From Streptomyces endophytica (lineage in GTDB: Bacteria; Actinomycetota; Actinomycetes; Streptomycetales; Streptomycetaceae), in NCBI RefSeq assembly GCF_026153355.1, contig NZ_CP110636.1:3720001-3784000 (forward strand): a DNA stretch of 64,000 bases, written 5' to 3'. The number at the start of each line of letters is the position of its first letter. Position 1 is the stretch's first letter. Positions 14,798-23,367 of the stretch are shown here, piece after piece. The notes below the pieces were generated by a model. The model was given only the letters and a program-made list of their open reading frames with translations, had not been told where the DNA came from and did no database searches. Both the position numbers and the translations under genes were made by a program.

Positions 14798-15733
14798 TCA
14801 GCCCCGGCCGATGTAGGGCATGGTGGTGGCCATCACCGTCGCGAACTGCACATTGGCCTCCAGCGGCAGCTCCGCCATGTGCACCACCGTCCGGGCGACG
14901 TCCGCGGCGTCCATCACCGGCTCCACCGCCGTCTGCCCGTTCGCCTGCAGGATGCCGGTCTGCATCGGGCCGGTCATCTCGGTGGCCGCGTTGCCGATGT
15001 CGATCTGGCCGCAGGCGATGCGGTACGGACGGCCGTCCAGGGACAGCGACTTGGTCAGCCCGGTGATCGCGTGCTTGGTGGCGGTGTACGCGACGGAGTG
15101 CGGCCGCGGCACGTGCGCGGAGATCGAGCCGTTGTTGATGATCCGGCCGCCCTGCGGTTCCTGCTCCTGCATGGTGCGGAACGCGGCCTGGGCGCAGAGG
15201 AACGCACCGGTGAGGTTGACCTCGACCACCGCGCGCCAGTCGTCGTACGACAGCTCGGTGAGCGGCACCGCCCGGCCGAAGGTGCCGGCGTTGTTGAAGA
15301 GCAGGTCGAGCCGGCCGAACCGGTCGCGGACCGCCGCGAACAGCGCGTCGACCTGTTCGGGGCGGGTGACGTCGGTCGGCACGGTGACGACCGCCGGGCT
15401 GGTCGGCTCGGTCAGGGCGGCCAGGCGGGCGGTCTCGGCCAGTGCCTCGGCGCGCCGTCCGGCCAGCGCCACCGACCAGTTGGCGCGGATCAGCGCCTGG
15501 GCGACGACCCGCCCGATGCCGGATCCGGCGCCGGTGACCACCGCGACCTTACGGGGCGCCGCGCCGCCCTCCCGTGCCTCCTGGGCCGCCGCCGCGGTCT
15601 GCGGGGTCTGCCCGCCCCGTGTGGCCGGTGCCGGCAGTGTCGGCCGGGGCGCGGTCGCCGTGCCGCCCACGTGCCCGGCCCGCGCCACCGGCGTCGCCTG
15701 TGCTGCCCCTGCCCGCTGTGTGTTCTGTGCCAT
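14798..15733 (-). CDS. SDR family oxidoreductase
   Basis: About 311 residues, classical short-chain dehydrogenase/reductase. The NAD(P)-binding motif is TGAGSGIG (near residue 68), followed by NNAG and the catalytic set N (VEVNLTGA), S (NNGSISA) and YTATK. The ~60 residues before the Rossmann fold are Ala/Pro/Thr-rich and not typical; a later start such as the V of KVAVVTGAG has no good ribosome site, so ATG 15733 is kept. The substrate cannot be told from sequence. It is on the same strand as the DUF4429 gene upstream (52-bp gap), possibly one transcript. Confidence 0.92.
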   Translation of the reverse strand: MAQNTQRAGAAQATPVARAGHVGGTATAPRPTLPAPATRGGQTPQTAAAAQEAREGGAAPRKVAVVTGAGSGIGRVVAQALIRANWSVALAGRRAEALAETARLAALTEPTSPAVVTVPTDVTRPEQVDALFAAVRDRFGRLDLLFNNAGTFGRAVPLTELSYDDWRAVVEVNLTGAFLCAQAAFRTMQEQEPQGGRIINNGSISAHVPRPHSVAYTATKHAITGLTKSLSLDGRPYRIACGQIDIGNAATEMTGPMQTGILQANGQTAVEPVMDAADVARTVVHMAELPLEANVQFATVMATTMPYIGRG

Positions 15734-15785
15734 GGCGGCAGCGTAAACGGCGGCGGCGAGCGAACCGGCCGCCCGCCGCGGCGAC

Positions 15786-16712
15786 TCAGCCGACGGTGTC
15801 GAAGCGCCGCAGCACCGCCGCCTTCGTGGCGGTGAACTCCTCGTCGGTCAGGATGCCCTCGCGGTGCAGCTCGCCCAGTTCGCGCAGCCGGCGCAGCAGC
15901 GCGTCGTGGTCGTCGGCCGGGGCGGCGGCCGGGGGCCCCGCCGCGGGGGGCGCGGACGCCGCCGCGGGGAGGGCCGGAGCGGCCGCGGGGAGGGCCTGGG
16001 CCGCGGGCGCCGAGGGGTGCGGCAGCCGTGCGGTGACCGCGGCCGCCAGCAGCGCGGTGGTGCCGCTCTCCTTCTTGAAGCCCCACAGTTCGATGGAGTT
16101 GGGGTCGTGGTCCGGTTTGAGCCGTTCCTTCGCGCCGTGCGGACGGAAGCGCAGGAAGCCGGACTCCAGGCCGGCGGACGGGCGCCACTCCACCGCTTCG
16201 AGTTCGGTCAGGGCGTAGTCCCGCGGACCCCACTGCCGCTTGGTCTCACTGGTGTTCCAGCGCCACTCCACGCGCACCCGCTCCCCGTCGAAGGTGGCGA
16301 CCCCGTCCACCCCGGCGGCCGTCAGCGGTACCGAGGGGCCGGGCAGCAGATAGCGGTCGCAGGGCCCGTCCGGCACCTGCTCCAGCAGCAGGGCCTGCCG
16401 GACCGCGTCCACGAAGTACTCGGCGACGTCCACCCGCGCGGCCTCCACGGCGACCTGATACGGATTCGCGTCGTCCGACAGCCCGCCGCCGGTGACCTGG
16501 AGCAACGGATCCGCGCCGTCCCGCAGCCGCAGCCGGAGCCGGCCGACCTTGCGGCCCGGTTCGTGGGCGATGCCGGCCAGCGCGGTCAGTGGGACCGTGA
16601 ACTCGCCCAGATCCTGGCGTAGTTTGTGCACCCCACGCTCGCGGCCCGGCACGATGCGTATGCCCTCTCCGTCGAAGCTCCAGGTGCCGTCGCGTCCCAT
16701 CAGTTCAGCCAT
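15786..16712 (-). CDS. DUF4429 domain protein with C-terminal SHOCT domain
   Basis: About 308 residues. Two DUF4429 repeats (PH-like; GTWSFDGEGIRI at the start and VATFDGERVRVEW near 140) cover ~1-235. A Pro/Ala linker follows (~235-275), then a SHOCT domain (LLRRLRELGELHREGILTDEEF and TATKAAVLRR). SHOCT motifs are short two-helix oligomerisation modules. Function is unknown; the protein is cytoplasmic by its lack of membrane segments. The start at 16712 (MAELMGRDG) agrees with family N-termini, and an upstream ATG at 16787 would overlap the divergent promoter region of the PhoD gene. Confidence 0.9.
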   Translation of the reverse strand: MAELMGRDGTWSFDGEGIRIVPGRERGVHKLRQDLGEFTVPLTALAGIAHEPGRKVGRLRLRLRDGADPLLQVTGGGLSDDANPYQVAVEAARVDVAEYFVDAVRQALLLEQVPDGPCDRYLLPGPSVPLTAAGVDGVATFDGERVRVEWRWNTSETKRQWGPRDYALTELEAVEWRPSAGLESGFLRFRPHGAKERLKPDHDPNSIELWGFKKESGTTALLAAAVTARLPHPSAPAAQALPAAAPALPAAASAPPAAGPPAAAPADDHDALLRRLRELGELHREGILTDEEFTATKAAVLRRFDTVG

Positions 16713-16887
16713 GTCCCGAATCCTACGGAGAGCCGGTGGTGCGTGCGGCGTGCCGTGATTGTCCGGCGTCGTCCGGTGCCGGACCAACCATCATCGAGCT
16801 GTCATGCCTGCGTCGTACCCGGGTCAGCGGCCCGCCGTCCCGCGGCCCTCCAATCGTCGGCAGCAACCGCCGCCAGGGGAGGGCCAG

Positions 16888-18519
16888 ATGACGCACACCG
16901 CACCGTACGAGCAGGAGATCAGGGCCGCTGCCGCGAGCGTGGGCCGGCGCCGCTTCCTCACCGTGACCGGGGCCGCCGCCGCGCTCGCGTTCACGGCCAA
17001 CCTCCCGGCCGCCGGCGCCGCGCACGCCGCCGAGGCCGACGCCCGGAAGATCACCGAGAACCCCTTCACCCTCGGCGTCGCCTCCGGCGACCCGCAGCCC
17101 GGCTCGGTCGTGCTGTGGACCCGCCTCGCGCCGCGGCCGTACGAGCCCGGCAACGGAATGCCGGACGCCAGAGTCACGGTCCGCTGGGAGGTCGCCTACG
17201 ACGAGCGCTTCTCGCGGCTGGCCGGGCAGGGCCGGGCCGACGCCCACCCGGAGTTCAACCACTCCGTGCACATCGAGCCCACCGGCCTGGCCCCGGACCG
17301 CGTCTACTACTACCGCTTCCGGGCCGGCAGCTGGATCAGCCCGGTCGGCCGCACCCGCACCGCGCCGGCCCGCGGCGCCCAGCTCTCCCGGCTGAAGCTC
17401 GCCGCGGTCTCCTGCCAGGCCTACCACGACGGCTACTTCACCGCCTACCGGCACCTGGCGGAGGAGGACCTCGACGTCGTCTTCCACCTCGGCGACTACC
17501 TCTACGAGTACCCGGTCGACGCGGCCGGCGGCGCCCGCAAATACACCGGCCGCACGCTGCCCGCCCGCTTCAACCGCGAGACGGTCACGCTGGAGGACTA
17601 CCGGCTGCGCTACGCGCTGTACAAGTCCGACCCGGACCTCCAGGCCGCACACGCCGCCCACCCGTTCATCGTCACCTGGGACGACCACGAGGTGGAGAAC
17701 AACTACGCCTCCGACATCAGCGAGGACGACCTCCCGCCCGCCGAGTTCCTGGTCCGCCGGGCCGCCGCCTACCGCGCGTACTGGGAGAACCAGCCGCTGC
17801 GCCGCCCGCAGCGGCCGCACGGCCCGGACGCCCGGCTCTACCGGCGCCTCCACTACGGCCAGCTCGCCCAGTTCGACATCCTCGACACCCGCCAGTACCG
17901 CTCCGACCAGGCCTACGGTGACGGCTGGCACGCGCCGGGCCCGGAGTCCACGGACCCGAAGCGGACCCTGACCGGTGCCGCCCAGGAGCGCTGGCTGATC
18001 GACGGGTGGCGGCAGTCCACCGCCCGCTGGAACGTGCTGCCGCAGCAGGTCGCGTTCTCCGAGCGGCGCAACGCCACCGGCCCCGGCTACCAGGTCAGCA
18101 TGGACGCCTGGGACGGCTACCCGGCCTCCCGCGCGCGGGTACTGGCGGGTGCGGAGTCGGCCGGCGTGGACAACCTCGTCGTGCTCACCGGCGACGTGCA
18201 CGTCCACTACGCCTTCGACATCAAGAAGGACTTCGCGGACCCCCGATCGCGCACCGCGGGCGTGGAGTTCGTGACCACCTCGATCGCCAGCGGCAAGGAC
18301 GGCGCGGACAAGCCCGCCAACTGGGGCACGTACATGGCCGCCAACCCGCACCTGAAGTTCTACAACGGCCGCCGCGGCTATGTGACGGTCACCCTGGACC
18401 GGGACACCGCCCGCGGCGACTACCGGACGGTGTCCGCCGTCACCACCCCCGGCGCGCCGGTCAGGACGGCCGCGTCCTTCGTCACCGAGGCCGGCAACCC
18501 GGGCCTCAAGCCGGCCTGA
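16888..18519 (+). CDS. phoD: PhoD-family alkaline phosphatase/phosphodiesterase, Tat-exported
   Basis: About 543 residues. A twin-arginine signal (VGRRRFLTVTGAAAALAF, residues ~21-38) is followed by the PhoD N-terminal domain (NPFTLGVASGDPQPGSVVLWTRL). The metallophosphatase core shows SCQAY, HLGDYLYEY, TWDDHEVENNYA and TGDVHVHYAF. Members hydrolyse phosphodiesters and monoesters such as teichoic acid, with Ca2+/Fe3+. ATG 16888 follows GGGGAGGG at a good distance; the upstream ATG 16759 would put the Tat motif too far in. I see no clear PHO box in the 175-bp divergent upstream region. Confidence 0.95.
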   Translation: MTHTAPYEQEIRAAAASVGRRRFLTVTGAAAALAFTANLPAAGAAHAAEADARKITENPFTLGVASGDPQPGSVVLWTRLAPRPYEPGNGMPDARVTVRWEVAYDERFSRLAGQGRADAHPEFNHSVHIEPTGLAPDRVYYYRFRAGSWISPVGRTRTAPARGAQLSRLKLAAVSCQAYHDGYFTAYRHLAEEDLDVVFHLGDYLYEYPVDAAGGARKYTGRTLPARFNRETVTLEDYRLRYALYKSDPDLQAAHAAHPFIVTWDDHEVENNYASDISEDDLPPAEFLVRRAAAYRAYWENQPLRRPQRPHGPDARLYRRLHYGQLAQFDILDTRQYRSDQAYGDGWHAPGPESTDPKRTLTGAAQERWLIDGWRQSTARWNVLPQQVAFSERRNATGPGYQVSMDAWDGYPASRARVLAGAESAGVDNLVVLTGDVHVHYAFDIKKDFADPRSRTAGVEFVTTSIASGKDGADKPANWGTYMAANPHLKFYNGRRGYVTVTLDRDTARGDYRTVSAVTTPGAPVRTAASFVTEAGNPGLKPA

Positions 18520-18535
18520 TGCCCGGACCGCGGGC

Positions 18536-18557
18536 CCCGGCCGGACTGCCGGCCGGG
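18536..18557. terminator. hairpin after the PhoD gene
   Basis: CCCGGCCGG (18536-18544) and CCGGCCGGG (18549-18557) pair across a 4-base loop, 16 bases after the stop at 18519. Confidence 0.6.
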
Positions 18558-18653
18558 ACCACGGTCCTAGGTCCAATGACGCACCCGGTAAGGGGCCCGA
18601 ACCCGCTCTGCTCATGACACCATGGATCGGCCCACCGACCCATGGAGACGCAC

Positions 18654-19970
18654 ATGACGGAGCCCGGCACCAGACCGGCAGACCCCTCGGACACCCCCGC
18701 CATAGCCGGGCGGGACGCGGCAGCACCACCTCCCGCCGCGTCCCGCCGCACCGGCCTCCTCGTCACCCTCGTCCTCGGCGGACTCACCGCGGTCCCGCCG
18801 CTCTCCATGGACATGTACCTGCCGGCCCTGCCGCAGGTCACCGCCGCGCTGCACAGCCCGGCCGCCACCGTTCAGCTCACCCTCACCACCTGCCTCGCCG
18901 GCATGGCGCTGGGCCAGATGATCGTCGGCCCGATGAGCGACAAGTGGGGGCGCCGCCGCCCGCTGCTGGCCGGCATGGTCGTCTACGTCCTGGCCACCGC
19001 CCTGTGCGCGCTCGCCACCAACGCCGAACTCCTCATCGCCTTCCGGCTGTTGCAGGGGCTGGCGGGCGCCGCCGGCATCGTCATCGCCCGCGCCGTGGTG
19101 CGCGACCTCTATGACGGGGTGGCGATGGCGCGGTTCTTCTCCACCCTGATGCTGATCTCCGGGGTGGCGCCGGTCGTCGCCCCGCTCATCGGCGGGCAGA
19201 TCCTGCAGATCACCGACTGGCGCGGTGTCTTCGTCGTCCTCACCGCCGTCGGCCTCGCCCTCACCCTCCTGGTCTGGCGCCGCCTGGCGGAGACCCTGCC
19301 GCCCGCCCGGCGGCACTCCGGCGGCATCGGCGAGGCCCTCCGAACCATGCGCGACCTGCTCGCCGACCGGGTCTTCTCCGGCTACCTCCTCGTCGGCGCC
19401 TTCGCCTTCGCCGCCCTCTTCGCGTACATCTCGGCCTCGCCGTTCGTCGTCCAGGAGATCTACGGCGCCTCCCCGCAGGTCTTCAGCCTGCTGTTCGGCA
19501 TCAACTCCGTCGGCCTGGTGGCCGTCGGCCAGATCAACGGCAAGGTGCTGGTCGGCCGGGTCGCCCTGGACAAGGTGCTGGGCGCCGGCCTGGCCGTGAT
19601 CGCGCTCGCCGCGGGCGCGCTGCTGCTGATGTCCGCAGGCGTCTTCGGGCACGTCGGCCTCCTGCCGACGGCCGCCGGACTGTTCGTGCTGATGGCCGCG
19701 ATGGGCCTGGTCATGCCGAGCACCAACACCCTGGCGCTGCTGCGCACCCCGCACGCGGCCGGCTCCGCCTCCGCCCTGCTGGGCACCTCGACCTTCCTCC
19801 TCGGCTCGGTGGCCTCGCCGCTGGTGGGCATCGCGGGCGAGCGGACGGCCGTACCGATGGCACTCGTCCAGCTCTCCTGCGCCGTATTGGCGCTCGGGAG
19901 CTTCCTGGGACTGTGCCGTCCGTGGCAGCGTAAGGGGGAGAGCAGCCACGGCGGGAGGACCGCACTCTGA
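18654..19970 (+). CDS. Bcr/CflA-type multidrug efflux MFS transporter
   Basis: About 438 residues with twelve hydrophobic segments. Family marks are PPLSMDMYLPALPQVTAAL in helix 1, the motif GPMSDKWGRRRPLL between helices 2 and 3, and RLLQGLAGAAGIVIARAVVRDLYD. It is predicted to export drugs such as sulphonamides or bicyclomycin-like compounds by proton antiport. ATG 18654 is favoured because GGAG lies 5-6 bases upstream; ATG 18642 is an alternative. The stop overlaps a CTG start of the serine hydrolase gene, so the two are likely co-translated. Confidence 0.92.
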   Translation: MTEPGTRPADPSDTPAIAGRDAAAPPPAASRRTGLLVTLVLGGLTAVPPLSMDMYLPALPQVTAALHSPAATVQLTLTTCLAGMALGQMIVGPMSDKWGRRRPLLAGMVVYVLATALCALATNAELLIAFRLLQGLAGAAGIVIARAVVRDLYDGVAMARFFSTLMLISGVAPVVAPLIGGQILQITDWRGVFVVLTAVGLALTLLVWRRLAETLPPARRHSGGIGEALRTMRDLLADRVFSGYLLVGAFAFAALFAYISASPFVVQEIYGASPQVFSLLFGINSVGLVAVGQINGKVLVGRVALDKVLGAGLAVIALAAGALLLMSAGVFGHVGLLPTAAGLFVLMAAMGLVMPSTNTLALLRTPHAAGSASALLGTSTFLLGSVASPLVGIAGERTAVPMALVQLSCAVLALGSFLGLCRPWQRKGESSHGGRTAL

Positions 19971-21088
19971 ACGCACCTCGACTCACCTCTGGCACGCCGG
20001 CCCGGGCGGGACTGGACCCCGCCTGGGTCGAGCGGCTGGTGCGCGGGGTGCGGGAGGTGCCCGAGGGCCGGCCGCCGTGGAGCCCGGGGGTCGTGGTGCT
20101 GGCCGGCCGCGGCCCGGTCGTGGTCGCCGAGGAGGCCGCCGGCTGGGCGCAGCGCTACCGGGCGTACGACCCCGAGCGGGACCGCGGGGTGGACCTGCCC
20201 CGCGACCTGTGGGAGCCGATGCGGGCCGGCACCGTCTTCGACCTGGCCTCGCTCACCAAGCTCTTCACCGCCGTCGCCGCCGTCCAGCTGGCCGAACGCG
20301 GCCGGCTCTCCCTCGACGACGAGGTCCGGGACCATCTGCCGGCCTTCGCCCCCGGCCGCACCGTCCGGCAGCTGCTCACCCACACCTCCGGGCTCGCACC
20401 CGAGCTGCCCTTCTACGACCACCCCGGCCGGGACGCCCAACTGGCGCTGCTGTGGCGGGAGGCGGCGGCCCCCAGCGGCGGCGCCGGCCACCGCTACTCC
20501 GACCTCAACCTCATCGCCCTGGCGCTGATCCTGGAGCGCCGTACCGGGCGCCGCCTGGACGCGCTGGTCCGCGAGCAGATCACCGGCCCGCTCGGCATGA
20601 CCTCGACCCGCTACGGACCGCTGCCGCCGCACGGCGTGGCGGCGACCGAGGACCAGCGGCGGCCCTGGGCCAAGGCGGACCGCGGCATGCTCCGCGGCGA
20701 GGTGCACGACGAGAACGCCTGGGCGCTGGGCGGGGTGGCCGGCCACGCGGGCCTGTTCTCCACCGCCCAGGACCTGGCCGTGCTGTGCCGCACCCTGCTC
20801 AACGGCGGTGCGTACGGCACCGCCCGGATCCTCGGGCCCGCCGCGGTCGACGCCCTGCTCGACCCACCGGGCCTCGGCTTCGTCGTCGACCAGCCGTACT
20901 TCATGGGCGAGCTGGCGGGCCGCGGCGCGGCCGGGCACACCGGCTTCACCGGCACCAGCCTGGTCCTGGACCGCGCCACCGACACATTCCTGGTCCTGCT
21001 CGCCAATACGGTCCACCCGCGGCGCCGCAACGCCGGCAGCGGCCCGCGGGCGGCTGCGGCGACGTGCTTGGCGCGAGCCGCCGGCTGA
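19967..21088 (+). CDS. beta-lactamase-fold serine hydrolase (class C-like), CTG start
   Basis: About 373 residues. Penicillin-binding/esterase motifs are present: nucleophile S-x-x-K in DLASLTKLF (near residue 92), YSDLN as the YxN motif, and HTGFTG replacing KTG near residue 320. No signal peptide or membrane anchor is seen, so it is probably a cytoplasmic esterase or amidohydrolase of the DUF/serine-hydrolase family. CTG 19967 overlaps the MFS stop (CTGA) and has GGAGG 8 bases upstream. The first in-frame GTG, at 20039, has no comparable site and would drop the conserved-looking LDPAWVERLV. This start choice is an inference. Confidence 0.88.
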   Translation: MNAPRLTSGTPARAGLDPAWVERLVRGVREVPEGRPPWSPGVVVLAGRGPVVVAEEAAGWAQRYRAYDPERDRGVDLPRDLWEPMRAGTVFDLASLTKLFTAVAAVQLAERGRLSLDDEVRDHLPAFAPGRTVRQLLTHTSGLAPELPFYDHPGRDAQLALLWREAAAPSGGAGHRYSDLNLIALALILERRTGRRLDALVREQITGPLGMTSTRYGPLPPHGVAATEDQRRPWAKADRGMLRGEVHDENAWALGGVAGHAGLFSTAQDLAVLCRTLLNGGAYGTARILGPAAVDALLDPPGLGFVVDQPYFMGELAGRGAAGHTGFTGTSLVLDRATDTFLVLLANTVHPRRRNAGSGPRAAAATCLARAAG

Positions 21089-21099
21089 GGATCGCCGCA

Positions 21100-21242
21100 C
21101 GTTTTCGGCTGGCCCGCCGTGGGGGCTGGCCCGCCCCGGAGGACCACACCCGGCACCACCCACCAACCAAGCGCCCCCGGCCCAAACCCCACCCCGCCGA
21201 AGGCGAAAAACAGCAACCCCCACGGCGGGCCAGCCGAAAACG
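21100..21242. repeat. 143-bp element bounded by perfect 26-bp inverted repeats
   Basis: The left arm 21100-21125 begins CGTTTTCGGCTGGCCCGCCG and the right arm 21217-21242 is its exact reverse complement. The 91-bp interior is C-rich without a convincing ORF and repeats part of the arm (GGGCTGGCCCGCC) once more. It starts 11 bp after the serine hydrolase stop and ends 17 bp before the methyltransferase start. It could be a non-autonomous transposable element or a very stable terminator; no target duplication longer than 2-3 bp is visible. Confidence 0.75.
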
Positions 21243-21259
21243 TACGTAGAATTTCGTCG

Positions 21260-22251
21260 ATGCACGACGAACTGCGCGCCGCACTGGCCGGCCTGCTCGA
21301 CGGCCTGCCGCCCAAGCAGGCTGCGCAGGCCGTCGACCGGCTGATCGCCAACTACCGGGGGCGTACCCCCACCGACGCCCCGGTCCTGCGCGACCGCGCG
21401 GACGTGGCGGCCTATGCCGCCTACCGCATGCCGGCCACCTTCGAGGCGGTGCGCGCCGCGCTGACCGCCTTCGCCGTCCGGGTCCCGGACTGGTCCCCGG
21501 CCACCCACCTCGACATCGGCGGCGGCACCGGCGCCGCGACCTGGGCCACCGCCGCCCTCTGGCAGGGTCACCACAGCACCGTCCTGGACTGGGCCCAGCC
21601 GGCCCTGGACCTCGGCGCCGAACTCGCCGCCGGCATCCTTCCGGACACCACCTGGCGCCGCGGCACCATCGGCGAGGGCCTGACCGTCCCCGAGGGCACG
21701 GACCTGGTCACCGTCTCCTACGTACTCGGCGAACTCCGCCCCGAGGACCGCCGTGCGGTGGTCGCCGCGGCCGCCACCGCCACCGCCGTCGTCCTGATCG
21801 AACCGGGCACCCCCGACGGCTACCTCCGCATCCGCGAGGCCCGCGACCAGCTCATCGAGGCCGGCCTGCGGATCGTCGCCCCCTGCCCGCACGCCGGGAC
21901 CTGCCCCATCGTCCCGCTTGTGGGGGCGTGGGGGCACCCCCAGCGGTAGCTGGGGGAGACTGGTGCCACTTCTCCGCCCGGGTCAGCCGCTCCTCCCTCC
22001 ACCGCCAGGTCAAGGGCGGCGCGCTCCCGTACGAGGACGAGAAGTTCGCCTACGTCGCCGCGACCGCCCTCCCGGCCGAACCCGCCCCCGCCCGGATCGT
22101 CCGCAAACCGCAGCTCCGCAAGGGCCAGGTCCTTCTCGACCTGTGCACCACGGACGAGGGGCTGCGGCGCACCACCGTCACCAAGCGGCACGGCGCGCAG
22201 TACCGCGAGGCCCGGGACGCCGCCTGGGGCGACAGCTGGCCCGGCGCCTGA
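21260..22251 (+). pseudogene. Rsm22-like (METTL17-type) ribosomal small-subunit methyltransferase, split by a ~38-bp insertion
   Basis: The first part, 21260-21949, has the SAM-binding fold (HLDIGGGTGAATWA, VTVSYVLGEL) and reaches CPHAGTCPIVP. The second part, in another frame up to 22251, resumes with GDWCHFSARVSRSSLHRQVKG and continues to the natural end. In Rsm22/METTL17 proteins the CPH..CP and WCHF cysteines lie close together and bind an Fe-S cluster; here they are separated by a palindromic element copy (about 21917-21954) that shifts the frame and gives TAG at 21947. GTG 21928 inside the insert, preceded by GGGGG, could restart translation of the second part. Without the insert the protein would be about 317 residues and intact. 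Confidence 0.88.
21917..21958 (+). repeat. small palindromic element, copy 2, inserted in a gene
   Basis: The core 21928-21958 reads GTGGGGGCACCCCCAGC, GGTA, GCTGGGGGAG, an 8-bp stem with 4-base loop. It is related to the copies at 14626 and 35181. It interrupts the Rsm22-like reading frame. The net extra length inferred from the protein is about 38 bp (not a multiple of 3), or 41 bp if the Gly codon also belongs to it. Confidence 0.82.
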
Positions 22252-22272
22252 GTACGCCGGGCCCGGGCGGTC

Positions 22273-22452
22273 TCATCCTTTCCCGGTCGCCCGTTCCTGG
22301 AACTTGCGCAACAGCTCCTGCCGTTGGTCCTGCGCCCGGGCGCGGTCCGTGCCGCCCCGGCCGCCGCCGGCGCCGCCGCGCAGCGCTCCGCGCGACAGCT
22401 TGCTGCGGGTGCCACCGACGCCGAGCATGCCGTCCCCGTTGCCCTTGCTCAT
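22273..22452 (-). CDS. DUF6243 family small protein
   Basis: About 59 residues: MSKGNGDGMLGVGGTRSKLS and then a Gly-rich middle and a helical Arg/Gln/Glu tail (QRQELLRKFQERATGKG). This matches my memory of the short Streptomyces DUF6243 proteins of unknown function. ATG 22452 has GGAGGAGG upstream, an unusually strong ribosome site. The gene is divergent from a TetR regulator, and three TetR-like palindromes lie between them, so it is a likely target of that regulator. Confidence 0.8.
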   Translation of the reverse strand: MSKGNGDGMLGVGGTRSKLSRGALRGGAGGGRGGTDRARAQDQRQELLRKFQERATGKG

Positions 22453-22480
22453 GGGTTCCTCCTCCGTCGCACCGATGAAG

Positions 22481-22553
22481 CGAGACGATGCGTCTCGCGT
22501 AACGGGCTTCAGCATGCACGAGACGTATCGTCTCGTCAAGACGATACGTCTCG
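22481..22553. promoter_or_regulatory. three TetR-type operators between DUF6243 and tetR
   Basis: CGAGACGATGCGTCTCG (22481-22497) and CGAGACGTATCGTCTCG (22519-22535) are perfect 7-bp-arm palindromes with a 3-base spacer. A third, CAAGACGATACGTCTCG (22537-22553), has one arm mismatch. Sites 2 and 3 are 18 bp apart centre to centre and lie 25-59 bp before the tetR ATG. Site 1 lies 29 bp before the DUF6243 start. Confidence 0.85.
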
Positions 22554-22577
22554 CCTAGCCCTCGCTACACTCGCCCC

Positions 22578-23204
22578 ATGGCCCACACCTCAGCCTCCTC
22601 CGCCGGCTCCGGCGCCAAAGCCCCCGACTCCTCCCGCCGCAGCGAGCGCTCCCGACAGGCGATCTTCGACGCCGCGCTCGCGCTGGTCGGCGAGGTCGGC
22701 TACGACAAGCTCACGATCGAGGGCATCGCCTCCCGGGCCGGGGTCGGCAAGCAGACCATCTACCGCTGGTGGCCCTCCAAGGCCGCCGTCCTCCTGGACG
22801 CCTTCACCGCCGGCGTCGACGAGGACTACGAAAAGGGCCTCCCGGACACCGGTGATCTCGCCGCCGACCTGAAGACCGTGCTCCACGCGACCGCCGACGA
22901 ATTCAACGACCACGCCTGGCAGGCCCCCTACCGCGCCCTCGCCGCGGCCGGTGCGAACGACGAGGAGCTCTCCCGCGCCTTCGTCGCCCGGCTGCTGGAG
23001 CCCGGCACCCAGGTCTACGTCGACCGGCTGCGGCGGGCCCAGGAGGCCGGCGAGGTGGCCGCGGACATCGACGTACGGGTGGCCGTCGAGATGCTGCTGA
23101 GTCCCTTCTCACAGCGCTGGCTGATGCGCACCGGCGAATTGACCCACGACTTCGTCGACACCCTCGTCGACCAGGCATTGCGTGGTCTGCGTCCGCGGGA
23201 CTGA
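22578..23204 (+). CDS. TetR/AcrR family transcriptional regulator
   Basis: About 208 residues. After a Ser/Ala-rich leader, the HTH spans ~22-70 (RQAIFDAALALVGEVGYDKL, IEGIASRAGVGKQTIYRWWPSKAAV), typical of the PsrA/AcrR-like group with a C-terminal TetR_C_11-like ligand domain. It most likely represses itself and the divergent DUF6243 gene through the three palindromes at 22481-22553. No transporter is adjacent, so the ligand is unknown. Confidence 0.92.
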   Translation: MAHTSASSAGSGAKAPDSSRRSERSRQAIFDAALALVGEVGYDKLTIEGIASRAGVGKQTIYRWWPSKAAVLLDAFTAGVDEDYEKGLPDTGDLAADLKTVLHATADEFNDHAWQAPYRALAAAGANDEELSRAFVARLLEPGTQVYVDRLRRAQEAGEVAADIDVRVAVEMLLSPFSQRWLMRTGELTHDFVDTLVDQALRGLRPRD

Positions 23205-23367
23205 CCCGGCCGGCCGAGCGCCCGGCGTGTGCGGCGACCTGTCGGTGATGGCCGGAAATGCCGGTATTCGGCCTTCTCCTGTTCACCCCGGATCCGCACA
23301 CCGGTCACCCCGGGCGCAGGATGGTGGCAGCATTGATCCCAGACCACCGCTCGAAGTGAGGGGATAG

